Counted from the first letter of the stretch, positions 17,353 through 27,236 are shown. The stretch is 64,000 nt of DNA from CBFHND01 sp965657085 (GCA_965657085.1 CBFHND010000001.1:62001-126000), one strand, 5' to 3'. Notes: a model not told the origin generated them from the letters alone. Numbers and translations: made by a program.

Positions 17353-18672
17353 ATGGCCCACGTGTTTCCCCGCAGCATGAAAACCCAACCACCCGTCGCC
17401 GTGGCGGCGCAGGGCTGTTACATCACCGACGCGCGTGGCAAACAGTATTTCGACGGGTCGGGTGGGGCTGCGGTTTCTTGTCTGGGGCATGGCGACGCCG
17501 ACGTGATCAAGGCGGTGCAGGATCAGGTGTCGTCGATGGCCTTTGCGCACACGGGCTTTTTCACCTCAGAACCTGCCGAGGCGCTGGCCGATCTGTTGGT
17601 CGCCCATGCGCCCGAGGGGTTGGAACGTGTCTACTTCGTCTCAGGCGGGTCCGAGGCGACCGAGGCCGCGCTGAAACTCGCGCGTCAGTATTACGTGGAA
17701 ACCGGTCAGCCCCAGCGCCGCCATGTGATCGCCCGCAGGCAAAGCTACCATGGCAACACGCTGGGCGCCTTGGCCGCCGGTGGCAACCAATGGCGCCGCG
17801 CCCCGTTCGAGCCGATCCTGATCGACGTCCGCCACATCGCGCCGTGTTATGAATACGCCGAAAAGCCTGAGGGCCAGAGCAGTTGGGACTATGGCCAGGC
17901 CGCCGCGCAAGAGCTTGAGGACGAAATCCTGCGGCTTGGCCCGGATACCGTCATGGCCTTCATGGCCGAACCGGTGGTCGGTGCGACGCTGGGGGCCGTT
18001 CCGGCGGTCGAAGGGTACTTCAAACGCATCCGCGAGATTTGCGATCAATACGGCGTCCTGCTGATCCTTGACGAGGTGATGTGCGGCATGGGGCGGACGG
18101 GCCATCTTTTCGCTTGCGACGCCGACGGCATATCCCCCGACATCCTGTGCATCGCCAAGGGGCTTGGCGCGGGTTACCAACCCATCGGGGCGATGCTGTG
18201 TTCGGGCCGGATTTATGAGGCCATCGCAGGCGGCAGCGGCATGTTCCAGCATGGGCACACATACATAGGCCATCCGGTGGCCTGTGCGGCGGGGCTGGCC
18301 GTGGTCACGGCCATGCTGGAGCGTCAGTTGATCCCGCGCGTGCAAGATTTGGGCACCGCATTGCAAGCAGGGCTTGAGGCCGAATTGGGCCAACATGCCC
18401 ATGTGGGCGACATCCGCGGCCGCGGGCTTTTCCGAGGGATCGAACTGGTGCAGGACCGCGACACCAAAACGCCCTTTGACCCTGCACAGAAGGTTGCCGC
18501 GCGCATCAAGGCCGCCGCCTTCGACGAAGGCTTGATCTGTTACCCGATGGCCGGAACACGCGACGGGCAGCGGGGCGACCATGTGCTTTTGGCGCCGCCG
18601 TTCATCATGGAGACCGCCCACGTGGACGAGATCGTCGGCAAACTTGGCCGTGCCATTGCACAAGTGGTCTGA
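17353..18672 (+). CDS. Class III aminotransferase (PLP-dependent)
   Basis: 439-residue fold-type I, class III aminotransferase (ornithine/4-aminobutyrate aminotransferase-like). FDGSGGAAVSCLGHGDADVI opens the PLP domain, FVSGGSEATEAALKLARQYY binds the cofactor phosphate, LLILDEVMCGMGRTGHLFA supplies the cofactor aspartate, and CIAKGLGAGYQPIGAML holds the Schiff-base lysine (Lys269). The amino donor and acceptor cannot be told from sequence. The ATG at 17353 has AAGG about ten bases upstream, and the family normally starts at this point; the TTG at 17320 would add eleven residues. It is followed after 74 bases by uxaC, and is divergent from the rpiR gene. Confidence 0.9.
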   Translation: MAHVFPRSMKTQPPVAVAAQGCYITDARGKQYFDGSGGAAVSCLGHGDADVIKAVQDQVSSMAFAHTGFFTSEPAEALADLLVAHAPEGLERVYFVSGGSEATEAALKLARQYYVETGQPQRRHVIARRQSYHGNTLGALAAGGNQWRRAPFEPILIDVRHIAPCYEYAEKPEGQSSWDYGQAAAQELEDEILRLGPDTVMAFMAEPVVGATLGAVPAVEGYFKRIREICDQYGVLLILDEVMCGMGRTGHLFACDADGISPDILCIAKGLGAGYQPIGAMLCSGRIYEAIAGGSGMFQHGHTYIGHPVACAAGLAVVTAMLERQLIPRVQDLGTALQAGLEAELGQHAHVGDIRGRGLFRGIELVQDRDTKTPFDPAQKVAARIKAAAFDEGLICYPMAGTRDGQRGDHVLLAPPFIMETAHVDEIVGKLGRAIAQVV

Positions 18673-18746
18673 CCGACAAGGCAGTCCGCCACCCTTTTTC
18701 ATTGCAATCACGCTCCTGCGCGCCATTCTGCACGCAGGAGGAAGCC

Positions 18747-20138
18747 ATGAGCCTTTTGCACCCCGACCGGTTGTTTCCGGCCGACGCGGCGACGCGCACT
18801 TTGGCGCGCAGCCTCTATCAGACCGTGGCGGACCTGCCGATCGTATCCCCGCATGGGCACACCGATCCTGCGTGGTGGGGCGAGAACCCGGCATTTGACA
18901 ACGCCGCCCAGCTGTTCGTGATCCCCGATCACTACGTGGTGCGCATGTTGATCAGCCAGGGGCTCAGCTTTGCCGAACTGGGCATTGGTCCGGGCGCGGA
19001 ACCCGATGCGCGTACGATCTGGCGCAGGTTCGCGGCGCACTACCATCTGTTTCAGGGCACGCCGTCCCGCCTTTGGGTCGATCACGCGCTGTCCGAAGTC
19101 TTTGGCCTTCCGGGCCGGCTTGGCCCTGCAACGGCGGATGACAGCTTTGACGCCATCGGCGCGGCATTGGCCACCGGCGCCTTCCGACCGCGCGCCTTGT
19201 ACGAGCGGTTCAATATCGAGGTGATCGCGACGACCGACAGCCCGCTTGATAATCTGGCGCATCATAAAGCGGCCCGCGACACGTGGTCGGGCCGCGTGGT
19301 GCCAACCTACCGGCCCGATGCAGTTGTGGACCCTGAGTTCGAAGGCTTCGCCGACAACGTCGCGCTGTTGGGCGACCTGACGGGATGCGACACCGGCACC
19401 TATTCGGGGTACCTTGAGGCGCACCGCATCCGGCGGGCCGCGTTTCAAGCACTGGGGGCCACGGCGACCGATCACGGCCACCCCACTGCGGCCACCGCCG
19501 ATTTGAGCGCCAGCGATGCCGACGCCCTTTATGCCCGCGTGTTGAAAGCGGACGTCAGCGCTCAGGATGCGGAGGTTTTCCGTGCACAGATGCTGACCGA
19601 AATGGCGCGCATGTCCTGCGAGGACGGGTTGGTGATGCAGTTGCATGCCGGGTCCCACCGCAATCATCACCGGGACGTTTATGACCAAGTGGGCCGGGAT
19701 CGCGGCTTTGACCTGCCTGTGCGCACCGATTTCGTGACTGCGTTGAAGCCCTTGCTGAACGCCGTGGGGATGGACCAGCGGCTGCGCCTGATCCTGTTCA
19801 CGCTGGACGAAAGCACCTATGCGCGCGAACTTGCCCCTCTGGCCGGTGTTTACCCATCGCTCCGGCTGGGGCCGCCATGGTGGTTTCACGACAGCTTTGA
19901 AGGGATGCGCCGGTTTCGCCAGATGGCGACGGAAACCGCGGGCTTCTATAACACCGCCGGGTTCAACGATGACACGCGCGCGCTCTGTTCGATCCCTGCG
20001 CGGCATGATGTGGCGCGGCGCTGTGACTGTGCAGCACTGGCGGAATTGGTGGTCACCCATCGGCTGGATGAGGCCGAGGCCTTCGCGCTGGCACCGAAGC
20101 TCGCGGTCGATCTGGCGCGCGACGCCTACAACCTGTGA
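18747..20138 (+). CDS. uxaC: Glucuronate isomerase (uronate isomerase)
   Basis: 463-residue amidohydrolase-fold uronate isomerase, converting D-glucuronate to D-fructuronate (and galacturonate to tagaturonate). The N-terminal metal motif HGHTDP and later MQLHAGSHRNHH, followed by FTLDESTYARELAPLAGVYP and GPPWWFHDS, are family signatures. Length fits. The ATG at 18747 has the strong AGGAGGA about eight bases upstream. First step of the pathway completed by uxuA and uxuB, which follow directly (12-base gap, then a four-base overlap), so the three form one operon. Confidence 0.95.
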   Translation: MSLLHPDRLFPADAATRTLARSLYQTVADLPIVSPHGHTDPAWWGENPAFDNAAQLFVIPDHYVVRMLISQGLSFAELGIGPGAEPDARTIWRRFAAHYHLFQGTPSRLWVDHALSEVFGLPGRLGPATADDSFDAIGAALATGAFRPRALYERFNIEVIATTDSPLDNLAHHKAARDTWSGRVVPTYRPDAVVDPEFEGFADNVALLGDLTGCDTGTYSGYLEAHRIRRAAFQALGATATDHGHPTAATADLSASDADALYARVLKADVSAQDAEVFRAQMLTEMARMSCEDGLVMQLHAGSHRNHHRDVYDQVGRDRGFDLPVRTDFVTALKPLLNAVGMDQRLRLILFTLDESTYARELAPLAGVYPSLRLGPPWWFHDSFEGMRRFRQMATETAGFYNTAGFNDDTRALCSIPARHDVARRCDCAALAELVVTHRLDEAEAFALAPKLAVDLARDAYNL

Positions 20139-20150
20139 AGGACGGCTAGG

Positions 20151-21335
20151 ATGCGGCAAACGTGGCGGTGGTTCGGCCCGGATGACGGTGTATCTCTGGG
20201 CGATATTCGGCAAGCCGAAGCGGCGGGCATTGTCACTGCCCTTTACGATATCGCGCCCGGCGCGATCTGGCCCCGCGCGGCCATCGCCGCCCGCAAGGCC
20301 GAGATCGCGGCGGCAGGCCTGACATGGGACGTGGTCGAAAGCCTGCCGGTCAGCGAAGCGATCCGCACCGGTGCCCCGGATGCCCCCGGACACATCGACG
20401 CCTATATCCAATCGCTGGAACATCTGGCGGCTGAAGGCATCGCTGTGGTGTGCTACAACTTCATGCCCGTGCTGGACTGGACGCGCACCGATCTTGCGGC
20501 CCCCATGCCCTCGGGTGCCACGGCCTTGCGCTTTGATCTGGTGGACTTCGCGGGGTTCGACATCGCGGTTCTGAACAGGGCAGATGCGCGCGACGACTAC
20601 GCACCGGAGGTGGTCGCCGCAGCCGAAGACCGCGCCGCGGGATGGGATGACCATGCGCGCGAGGCGTTGACCGGCACCATCTTGGCCGGACTGCCCGGCG
20701 CGGTCGAACACTGGACCCCAGAGAGTTTTCGCGAACGATTGCAGGCCTATGCGGACATCGACGCGAATGCCCTACGCAGCAACCTGCACGCCTTTCTAGG
20801 CGCGGTAGTGCCGCAAGCGGAACGGCTTGGCCTGCGGCTGTGCTGTCACCCCGATGATCCGCCTTGGCCGCTGTTCGGCCTGCCCCGGATCATGTCGACC
20901 GAGGCCGATTACCAATGGCTGGTCGACGCCGTACCGTCGCCCGCCAACGGCATCACCTTTTGCACAGGGTCACTGGGCGCGCGGGCCGACAACGATCTGC
21001 CGGGCATGATGACCCGGCTGGGTCCTCACGTGCACTTCCTGCATCTGCGCAACGTCGTGCGCGCAGGCGCCGACGTGCCGACATCCTTTCACGAGGCATC
21101 CCATCTGGACGGGTCCACCGACATGGTGGCGGTGCTCAAGACCGTGGTCGCCGAAGAACGGCGTCGCCGCAAAGAAGGCCGCGCAGACGCGGACATCCCC
21201 ATGCGGCCCGATCATGGGCAATGCTTGCTGGATGATCACCACCGGCGCAGCGCGCCCGGCTACCCGGCCATTGGGCGGCTGAAGGGGCTGGCAGAGCTGC
21301 GCGGTGTGATCGCGGCACTGGAACATGGGTCATGA
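20151..21335 (+). CDS. uxuA: Mannonate dehydratase
   Basis: 394 residues, the usual UxuA length. It dehydrates D-mannonate to 2-keto-3-deoxygluconate with a divalent metal (Mn2+/Fe2+). Visible signatures are MRQTWRWFGPDDGVSLGDIRQAEA at the start, VVCYNFMPVLDWTRTDL, CCHPDDPPWPLFGLPRIMS with the metal-site His233, and FLHLRNVVR near 300. It starts with ATG at 20151 after AAGGACGG, and its last four bases overlap the uxuB start (ATGA), indicating translational coupling. Confidence 0.96.
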   Translation: MRQTWRWFGPDDGVSLGDIRQAEAAGIVTALYDIAPGAIWPRAAIAARKAEIAAAGLTWDVVESLPVSEAIRTGAPDAPGHIDAYIQSLEHLAAEGIAVVCYNFMPVLDWTRTDLAAPMPSGATALRFDLVDFAGFDIAVLNRADARDDYAPEVVAAAEDRAAGWDDHAREALTGTILAGLPGAVEHWTPESFRERLQAYADIDANALRSNLHAFLGAVVPQAERLGLRLCCHPDDPPWPLFGLPRIMSTEADYQWLVDAVPSPANGITFCTGSLGARADNDLPGMMTRLGPHVHFLHLRNVVRAGADVPTSFHEASHLDGSTDMVAVLKTVVAEERRRRKEGRADADIPMRPDHGQCLLDDHHRRSAPGYPAIGRLKGLAELRGVIAALEHGS

Positions 21336-22708
21336 ACCGCATCCTGCATCTGGGCCTCGGCGCTTTCTTTCGCGCCCATCAGGCGGATTTCACGCAGGAC
21401 GCAGGTGCGGGCTGGGAGATCGAAGCGGTGGCCATGCGCAACCCGGCGCTGGCGGATGTGTTGAACGCGCAGAGCGGGCAGTTTTCATTGATCGTGCAAC
21501 ATCCCGGTGGTCCGGAGGTCAAACAGATCAACGTGCTTGGCCCCTGCCATGCCTTGCCGCGTGACCCGGCCACAGTCATTGCCCGCATGGCGGACCCCGA
21601 TGTGCACGTGGTGACCATCACGGTGACGGAAAAAGGCTATGCTCTTGATCCGGTCACCGGTGCGCCACGCATGGAAGACGCCGGTCTTGTGCGTGACTTG
21701 CAGGCGCGGGATGCGCCGCGCACGCTGCTGGGTGTTCTCGTCGCCGGATTGGCTGCGCGTCACACGGCAGGTGGGTCGGGGCTCAGCATCATTTCATGCG
21801 ACAACCTGCCGGGAAACGGCGCGCTGCTGGCCAAGGCCGTCACCGCCTTGTGTGAGCGCCATGACCCGGCGCTTGCCGCGTGGGTCCGCGCAACTTGTAC
21901 CTTTCCGTCAACGATGGTCGACCGCATCACCCCGGCGGCCCGAGACGAAACCTTTGCGACGGCCCAAGCCGCGCTTGGCAGGCCCGACCCGGCGGCCATC
22001 GAAACCGAACCCTTTCGCCAATGGGTGATCGAGGATGCCTTTGCCGGGCCACGCCCGGACTGGGCGGCAGCCGGCGCCCTGATCGTACCGGATGTACGCC
22101 CCTTCGAAGAGATGAAGCTGCGGCTGTTGAACGGATCACATTCGATGATCGCCTATGCCGGTGCGTTGTTGAGCCTGCCTGCGGTGCGCGATGTGATGGC
22201 GCGTACCGATTTGCGTGCGATGGTGCGGTGGCACATGGCCTCTGTCATTCCCAGTCTCGGGCCTTTGCCCGGGCTGGATGTCGCGGCCTATTGCGACGAT
22301 CTGATCGCCCGCTTTGAGAACCCGGCGATCGACCACAGGTGCCTGCAGATCGCAATGGACGGATCACAGAAGCTGCCGCAACGCATTCTGGCCCCCGCGC
22401 AGGACCTTTGGGCAGAGGGGTCCGACACGCTGTCATGTGCGCTGACCGTGGCCTTGTGGTTGCGGTTCGTCGAAGGCCGGGCAGAGGATGGCACGCCCCT
22501 GCCCCTCGACGATCCGCTGGCCGACCGGTTGCGCGCCCTGCCCGCGACACCCGCTGCGCGGATTGATGGGGCCGCCGCTATCTTCCCGGCAGGTCAGGCA
22601 ACCGTGATGTCCGGCTCTGGATTTCACCAAGCCGTGTCAGGCGTTTTGCAGCAGATGGATGCCATTGGCATCGCCGCGACCATAACCGAGACGGTGCCGC
22701 GCCCCTGA
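21332..22708 (+). CDS. uxuB: Fructuronate reductase (D-mannonate oxidoreductase), mannitol dehydrogenase family
   Basis: 458-residue polyol-specific long-chain dehydrogenase. The N-terminal nucleotide site LHLGLGAFFRAHQADFTQ is typical; TVTEKGYALDP and SIISCDNLPGNGALL follow, and the catalytic region has MKLRLLNGSHSMIAYAGALL with the lysine-asparagine-histidine arrangement of the family. It reduces fructuronate to mannonate with NADH, linking UxaC and UxuA. Start overlaps uxuA by four bases. Nothing that looks like a terminator follows; a degenerate stretch begins after it. Confidence 0.94.
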   Translation: MNRILHLGLGAFFRAHQADFTQDAGAGWEIEAVAMRNPALADVLNAQSGQFSLIVQHPGGPEVKQINVLGPCHALPRDPATVIARMADPDVHVVTITVTEKGYALDPVTGAPRMEDAGLVRDLQARDAPRTLLGVLVAGLAARHTAGGSGLSIISCDNLPGNGALLAKAVTALCERHDPALAAWVRATCTFPSTMVDRITPAARDETFATAQAALGRPDPAAIETEPFRQWVIEDAFAGPRPDWAAAGALIVPDVRPFEEMKLRLLNGSHSMIAYAGALLSLPAVRDVMARTDLRAMVRWHMASVIPSLGPLPGLDVAAYCDDLIARFENPAIDHRCLQIAMDGSQKLPQRILAPAQDLWAEGSDTLSCALTVALWLRFVEGRAEDGTPLPLDDPLADRLRALPATPAARIDGAAAIFPAGQATVMSGSGFHQAVSGVLQQMDAIGIAATITETVPRP

Positions 22709-23579
22709 TCCGGTTTCCACGGGGTGGAATCGATCCACAGTTGCCCCCAATCGGCATCACTGTGGGCACTGTCTTCTGGGAGGGGCAACAGGCGCCTGAC
22801 AGAACGGCGGCAAGGACGCTGGCCCAGCCGCCGGGCGTTTCATGACGCCGTTGTTGCTGACTTTCAGCGAAAACGGCGAGATCGAAGTCTATTTGCTTTG
22901 GCCCGCCCTTTTGATGCCGGGCATATGGATGCGCGACGGCGCCGAACGTGTACGCCGCTACCTCACCGGGTAAAAAATTTGCCCTCACAATAACCAACCG
23001 GTTAGTTTTTCAGGAGGCACCGAATGAACATGATGGTCAAGACACTGACATTCGATATCAAAATGCTTGAGACCGAACAGGTCACGCGCATTAAAACAAG
23101 CGCCACTGCGCATGGCCGGATCGCTCGACTTTGCTGCATCACAGGAAGATCTGTTTCCACGCATTTCCGAACCGCACATCATGGCGACATGGTTTCCGCT
23201 GCTTAAAGGCGGTGTGCTGGATCATGGAACGTCGCAAGATATGCGCGGCGTGGCAGGTTCGAGACTTCGACACCTGCCGCGCCCTGAGAGGCCGCCCGGC
23301 CCGAAGTCACCGCCCAATGGCTCGGCCGACTGCAACACATCGCCCAAATGCCACTGCCAACTGGGATACAGGTGCCCCGGTTCACTTGGCGCGACCTGAT
23401 TTTGAAGCTGCGCGAGCCGCCTTGGTTCGCCTCAACTCAAATCCAGCCGGATTGGCCGAGTGCACGCAGGCCTCTGAACTCTGATCTGAATTTAGGTCAC
23501 AGCTGCGCGAGCAGGGTTGTTTGTTTGGCGGCCCGTATCATCTCCCCATTAGTACTCATTTGGCAAAAGGCGATAAGTC
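22709..23579 (+). other. Degenerate intergenic region, no intact gene
   Basis: About 870 bases without a convincing gene. It holds a 43-codon ORF at 22842-22973 (MTPLLLTFSENGEIEV..., unknown, no homologue recognised), a palindrome at 22992-23007, and an ATG at 23024 with a good AGGAGG, whose frame runs only 60 codons. Different frames then show protein-like pieces: SLDFAASQEDLFPRISEPHI plus MATWFPLLKGGVLDH (23110-23225), and PVHLARPDFEAARAALVRLN (23370-23430). The first piece faintly resembles an SRPBCC/cyclase-like protein. The pattern suggests one or more frameshifted gene remnants, but the parent family is not certain. Confidence 0.4.
22992..23007. promoter_or_regulatory. Candidate TetR-type operator
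   Basis: AACCAACC and GGTTAGTT form an imperfect 16-bp palindrome (7 of 8 pairs) without spacer. The ACCAACCGGTTAGT core is the style of operator used by TetR/AcrR regulators. It sits just upstream of an AGGAGG and an ATG (23024) that now lead only into a broken reading frame, so it may be the relic promoter of a lost gene. Confidence 0.35.
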
Positions 23580-23867
23580 ATGAAGAAGATTTCCTTGATC
23601 TGCACCCTTGCACTGACACTATCCGGCGGGGCTGCTCTCGCACAATCTGGCGGTGGGGCAAGCGTGCGCGTCGAACCGGGCCACTTCTGCGCGCAGAACA
23701 AATGCGTCCGGTTTTCCAGCGATCTGCGGTCTGTATCGGTGCAGGGCCGCCGCGCGGTCTCTGTTGCGTCCTACGACCTGCAAAACAACCCCGTCGTCTC
23801 CGGCGCGGATTTCCGTGCGATTTACCTTTTGGCACTGCGTCAAACGGGTGTGAACGGCAATCGCTAG
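23580..23867 (+). CDS. Small secreted protein of unknown function
   Basis: 95 residues. An N-terminal signal peptide is clear (MKKISLICTLALTLSGGAALA, cleavage before QSGGG). The mature part is about 74 residues, mostly polar and basic, with a Cys-Ala-Gln-Asn-Lys-Cys pair (CAQNKC) that could form a disulfide in the periplasm. A weak AAAGG precedes the ATG. I do not recognise the family. It lies between the degenerate region and the transglutaminase/Anbu cluster, on the same strand, but 150 bases from it. Confidence 0.55.
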   Translation: MKKISLICTLALTLSGGAALAQSGGGASVRVEPGHFCAQNKCVRFSSDLRSVSVQGRRAVSVASYDLQNNPVVSGADFRAIYLLALRQTGVNGNR

Positions 23868-24017
23868 GACTTCGACGTCAGGCACGGTGACAACGCAAAC
23901 ACTGCTCCTCGGCTTTCAAAGGTCTGACGCTTGACCGCCCTCAGCAAGGGCATCGACAATCCGGGCCTTGGATGACACGGTTACGCTCTTTCCTGCAGGC
24001 GGAGGCCGGGGCGCATT

Positions 24018-24797
24018 GTGCTGATTTCGATCCAAACACATCTGGTCTATGCCGCCCGGCAGCCATGCGATCTGCTGTTGCAGATCGAAGCGGCACAAGA
24101 CCCGTCACAGACCATTGTGGAAAGTCGCCTCGATATAACGCCAGATGGCACATCGCATATCGTGAGCGGTGAAGAGGGGATCGGCACCCGCCGTTGGCTG
24201 CGGGTCCATGACCAGTTTACCTGCCACTACGCGGTCAAGGTGCGCGTCGACCGGCAGGCCATCGATCCGAGATCAGTCAACGCAAAACCCCTGACTGCTT
24301 TGCCGTGCGACGTGACAAAGTTCCTGATGCCCTCGCGCTATTGCCACCCCGAGGATTTTCTGGACTTCACCGCGGCAAACTTCGGCGCTCTTCAGGGCGG
24401 CCCGCTTGTCGCGGCCATGTCGGACTGGATCCGAGACAATTTTTCCTACGACAACGGTGCCAGCACGGCATCAACCACCGCAACCCAAAGCCTTGCGGCC
24501 CGCGCAGGTGTGTGCCGGGATTATGCACACACACTGATTGCGATGGCCCGTGCGGTAGGGATACCCGCACGGATCGTCAGCGCCTATGCACCCGGCGTGA
24601 CGCCGCAGGATTTTCATGCCGTGGTCGAGGTTTATCTTGATACCGGCTGGCACCTGATCGATCCCACCGGCATGGCCCAACCGGACCAGATCGCACGTAT
24701 CGGCGTGGGACGCGACGCCGCCGACGTATCCTTCATGACGTCCTACGGCTGGATGGAGCTTATCAAACAGTCGGTTGATGTCTTGCCGCTTGAATAA
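24018..24797 (+). CDS. Transglutaminase-like (cysteine peptidase fold) protein, first copy
   Basis: 259-residue transglutaminase-superfamily protein with an N-terminal beta-rich domain. The catalytic triad is visible: Cys166 in RAGVCRDYAHTL, His200 in QDFHAVVEVY and Asp215 in HLIDPTG. No signal peptide, so cytoplasmic. GTG start at 24018 with GGAGG about twelve bases upstream; no better ATG is nearby. It precedes the ATP-grasp gene by about 57 bases. A second, separate transglutaminase-like gene lies three genes on. Members act as proteases, amidases or transferases on peptide or isopeptide bonds; the substrate is unknown. Confidence 0.88.
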   Translation: MLISIQTHLVYAARQPCDLLLQIEAAQDPSQTIVESRLDITPDGTSHIVSGEEGIGTRRWLRVHDQFTCHYAVKVRVDRQAIDPRSVNAKPLTALPCDVTKFLMPSRYCHPEDFLDFTAANFGALQGGPLVAAMSDWIRDNFSYDNGASTASTTATQSLAARAGVCRDYAHTLIAMARAVGIPARIVSAYAPGVTPQDFHAVVEVYLDTGWHLIDPTGMAQPDQIARIGVGRDAADVSFMTSYGWMELIKQSVDVLPLE

Positions 24798-24854
24798 ACG
24801 GCACAATCTGCCCTGCAACGTTGCAAGTCCCTGTTCTTGCGTTACCATCGCGTC

Positions 24855-26282
24855 ATGGATGCAAAACCTGAACCCTTCGACGAGATGCTTTTGGGCACGG
24901 ACGGGGTGCGCGCGCCCTATTCGGAATATGAAAAATGGTTTTCGCAGGAAGACCCCGCGCGCCTGACCAAGAAGTCCAAGGAGGCCGAGGCGTTCTTTCG
25001 GCGCATCGGCATCACGTTCAATGTCTATGGTCAGGCCGCGGCGCAGGAACGGCTGATCCCTTTCGACCTTATCCCGCGCATCATCTCGAACCGGGAATGG
25101 ACCAAACTGTCAAAGGGCATCGAACAGCGGGTGCGGGCGATCAACGCCTTTCTTTTCGACATCTATCACCGTCAGGAAATCCTGCGTGCGGGCATCATCC
25201 CTGTCGACCTGATTGCGCGCAACGCGGCCTTCCTGCCGCAGATGATCGGCGTGTCGCCCCCCGGCAAGGTTTATACGCACATCGTGGGCACCGATATCGT
25301 GCGCACGGGCGAGGATGATTTTTTCGTGCTCGAAGACAATGCGCGCACACCTTCGGGGGTCTCCTATATGCTGGAGAACCGCGAAACCATGTTGCAGATG
25401 TTTCCCGAGCTTTTCAGCCAGATCAAGGTGCAGCCGGTCAGCGATTACCCCAAGAACCTGAGGCGGTCACTCGCGGCCTCGGCCCCGGCAAGCTGTTCGG
25501 GCAAACCGACCGTGGCGATCCTGACGCCCGGCATTCACAACTCTGCCTATTTCGAACACTCGTTCCTGGCCGACCAGATGGGCGTCGAACTGGTCGAAGG
25601 CCATGACCTGCGCGTGGTGGATGGCCATATCGCGATGCGCACCACCCAAGGGTACAAGGTGATCGACGTGCTGTATCGCCGTGTCGATGACGACTACCTT
25701 GATCCGCTGAACTTCAATCCCGAGTCGATGCTTGGCGTGCCGGGGATCATGGATGTCTACCGCGCGGGCAACATCACCATCGCCAATGCGCCCGGGACCG
25801 GGATCGCGGATGACAAGGCCATCTATTCCTACATTCCCGAGATCGTCGAGTTTTATACCGGCGAAAAGGCCATCCTGAAAAACGTCCCCACATGGCGGTG
25901 TTCGGAGCCGGATGCGCTGGCCCATGTGCTTGATCATCTGGACGAGCTGGTTGTGAAAGAGGTGCACGGATCAGGCGGCTACGGCATGTTGGTCGGCCCT
26001 GCGGCCAGCAAGAAGGAACTGGCCAGCTTTGCCGCGAAACTGCGCCGCAATCCGTCAAACTATATCGCACAGCCCACGCTGGCCCTGTCGACAGTTCCAA
26101 TCTTCGCCAAGAAGGGGCTGGCCCCGCGCCATGTCGATCTGCGCCCCTTCGTGCTGGTGTCGCCAACGGGCATGAACATCACACCCGGCGGTTTGACCCG
26201 CGTGGCGCTCAAGGCGGGGTCGCTGGTGGTCAATTCCAGTCAGGGCGGCGGCACCAAGGACACTTGGGTGTTGGAGGACTAG
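24855..26282 (+). CDS. Circularly permuted ATP-grasp protein (DUF404/DUF407)
   Basis: 475 residues. DEMLLGTDGVRAPYSEYEKW at the start, RIISNREWTKLSKGIEQRV, and AFLPQMIGVSPPGKVYTHIV, then FFVLEDNARTPSGVSYMLEN and VVKEVHGSGGYGMLVGP are signatures of the circularly permuted ATP-grasp family, predicted to be peptide or amide ligases. Start ATG at 24855 is preferred over an upstream TTG because family members begin close to this point. The alpha-E gene follows after four bases. In many bacteria this pair occurs with a transglutaminase and the Anbu peptidase, as here; the biochemical reaction is not established. Confidence 0.93.
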   Translation: MDAKPEPFDEMLLGTDGVRAPYSEYEKWFSQEDPARLTKKSKEAEAFFRRIGITFNVYGQAAAQERLIPFDLIPRIISNREWTKLSKGIEQRVRAINAFLFDIYHRQEILRAGIIPVDLIARNAAFLPQMIGVSPPGKVYTHIVGTDIVRTGEDDFFVLEDNARTPSGVSYMLENRETMLQMFPELFSQIKVQPVSDYPKNLRRSLAASAPASCSGKPTVAILTPGIHNSAYFEHSFLADQMGVELVEGHDLRVVDGHIAMRTTQGYKVIDVLYRRVDDDYLDPLNFNPESMLGVPGIMDVYRAGNITIANAPGTGIADDKAIYSYIPEIVEFYTGEKAILKNVPTWRCSEPDALAHVLDHLDELVVKEVHGSGGYGMLVGPAASKKELASFAAKLRRNPSNYIAQPTLALSTVPIFAKKGLAPRHVDLRPFVLVSPTGMNITPGGLTRVALKAGSLVVNSSQGGGTKDTWVLED

Positions 26283-26286
26283 GGCG

Positions 26287-27231
26287 ATGTTGGGGAAAAC
26301 CGCAGGCGGCCTTTACTGGATGTTCCGCTTTCTGGAACGCTCGGAAAACACCGCGCGTCTGGTCGAGGCGGGGTTCCGGATCGCCCTGACCCGGTCAAGC
26401 GATCCGGCCTCGGAATGGAAATCCGTTGTCACCACCGCGGCCGTTCTGGATGCCTATACCGCGCGCCACGGCGACAGCTATACCGCCGAAACGGTGGTGG
26501 ATTTCCTGCTGCGCGATCCGTCGAACCCTTCAAGCGTGATCTCGTGCATCGAGAACGCGCGCACCAATGCGCGGATGGTGCGTATCGCCCTGACGACCGA
26601 AGTTTGGGAGGCCGTGAACGAGGCTTGGATGTCTCTCAAACAGGCGCTGAAATCGCCAGTTAAACTGGCCGAGTTGCCCGGTATTCTGGGCGAAATTCGC
26701 CGGCACAGCGCACTTGTGCGCGGCGCCATGCGCGGCACGATGCTGCGCAATGACATCTTTGATTTCACCCAGATCGGCATGGCGCTGGAACGCGCAGACA
26801 ACACGGCCCGCATCATGGATGTGAAGTATTACACGCTTCTGCCCTCGGCCAGTTTCGTGGGGTCGACCCTCGACAATGTACAGTGGGAAACGATCCTGCG
26901 CTCGGTGTCGGCGCACCGCTCTTACCGGTGGCTGAATGACGACGACATGACCCCTTCCAGCATCGCCGATTTCCTGATCCTCGACAGCCGGTTCCCCCGG
27001 TCCCTGTCTTTTTGCAGCCGTATTCTGGGCGAAAACCTTGGATATCTGGCCAAGGACTATGGCACCCGCCACGACTGTCACGACATGATCGACGCCCAGC
27101 GCGACCGCCTGCGGCAGCAGTCGATTACAACGATCTTCGACTACGGGTTGCACCAGTTCATTACGGACTTCATCCGTGAAAACAATGCCTTGGGTATGCA
27201 GATCGAACATGATTTCAGGTTTGTCGGATAG
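26287..27231 (+). CDS. Alpha-E domain protein (DUF403)
   Basis: 314-residue all-helical alpha-E domain protein. MLGKTAGGLYWMFRFLERSEN, then ARLVEAGFRIALTR and the later ALERADNTARIMDVKYYTLL are its typical glutamate- and arginine-rich stretches. Function is unknown; it is nearly always encoded next to a circularly permuted ATP-grasp gene, so a complex or shared pathway is likely. Starts four bases after the ATP-grasp stop and ends five bases before the second transglutaminase-like gene, so the three are co-transcribed. Confidence 0.94.
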   Translation: MLGKTAGGLYWMFRFLERSENTARLVEAGFRIALTRSSDPASEWKSVVTTAAVLDAYTARHGDSYTAETVVDFLLRDPSNPSSVISCIENARTNARMVRIALTTEVWEAVNEAWMSLKQALKSPVKLAELPGILGEIRRHSALVRGAMRGTMLRNDIFDFTQIGMALERADNTARIMDVKYYTLLPSASFVGSTLDNVQWETILRSVSAHRSYRWLNDDDMTPSSIADFLILDSRFPRSLSFCSRILGENLGYLAKDYGTRHDCHDMIDAQRDRLRQQSITTIFDYGLHQFITDFIRENNALGMQIEHDFRFVG

Positions 27232-27236
27232 GTGCC

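Noticed and set aside
18708..20711. 667-codon minus-strand frame opposite uxaC/uxuA
   Set aside because: Covers two clear genes on the other strand, with no recognisable domain.
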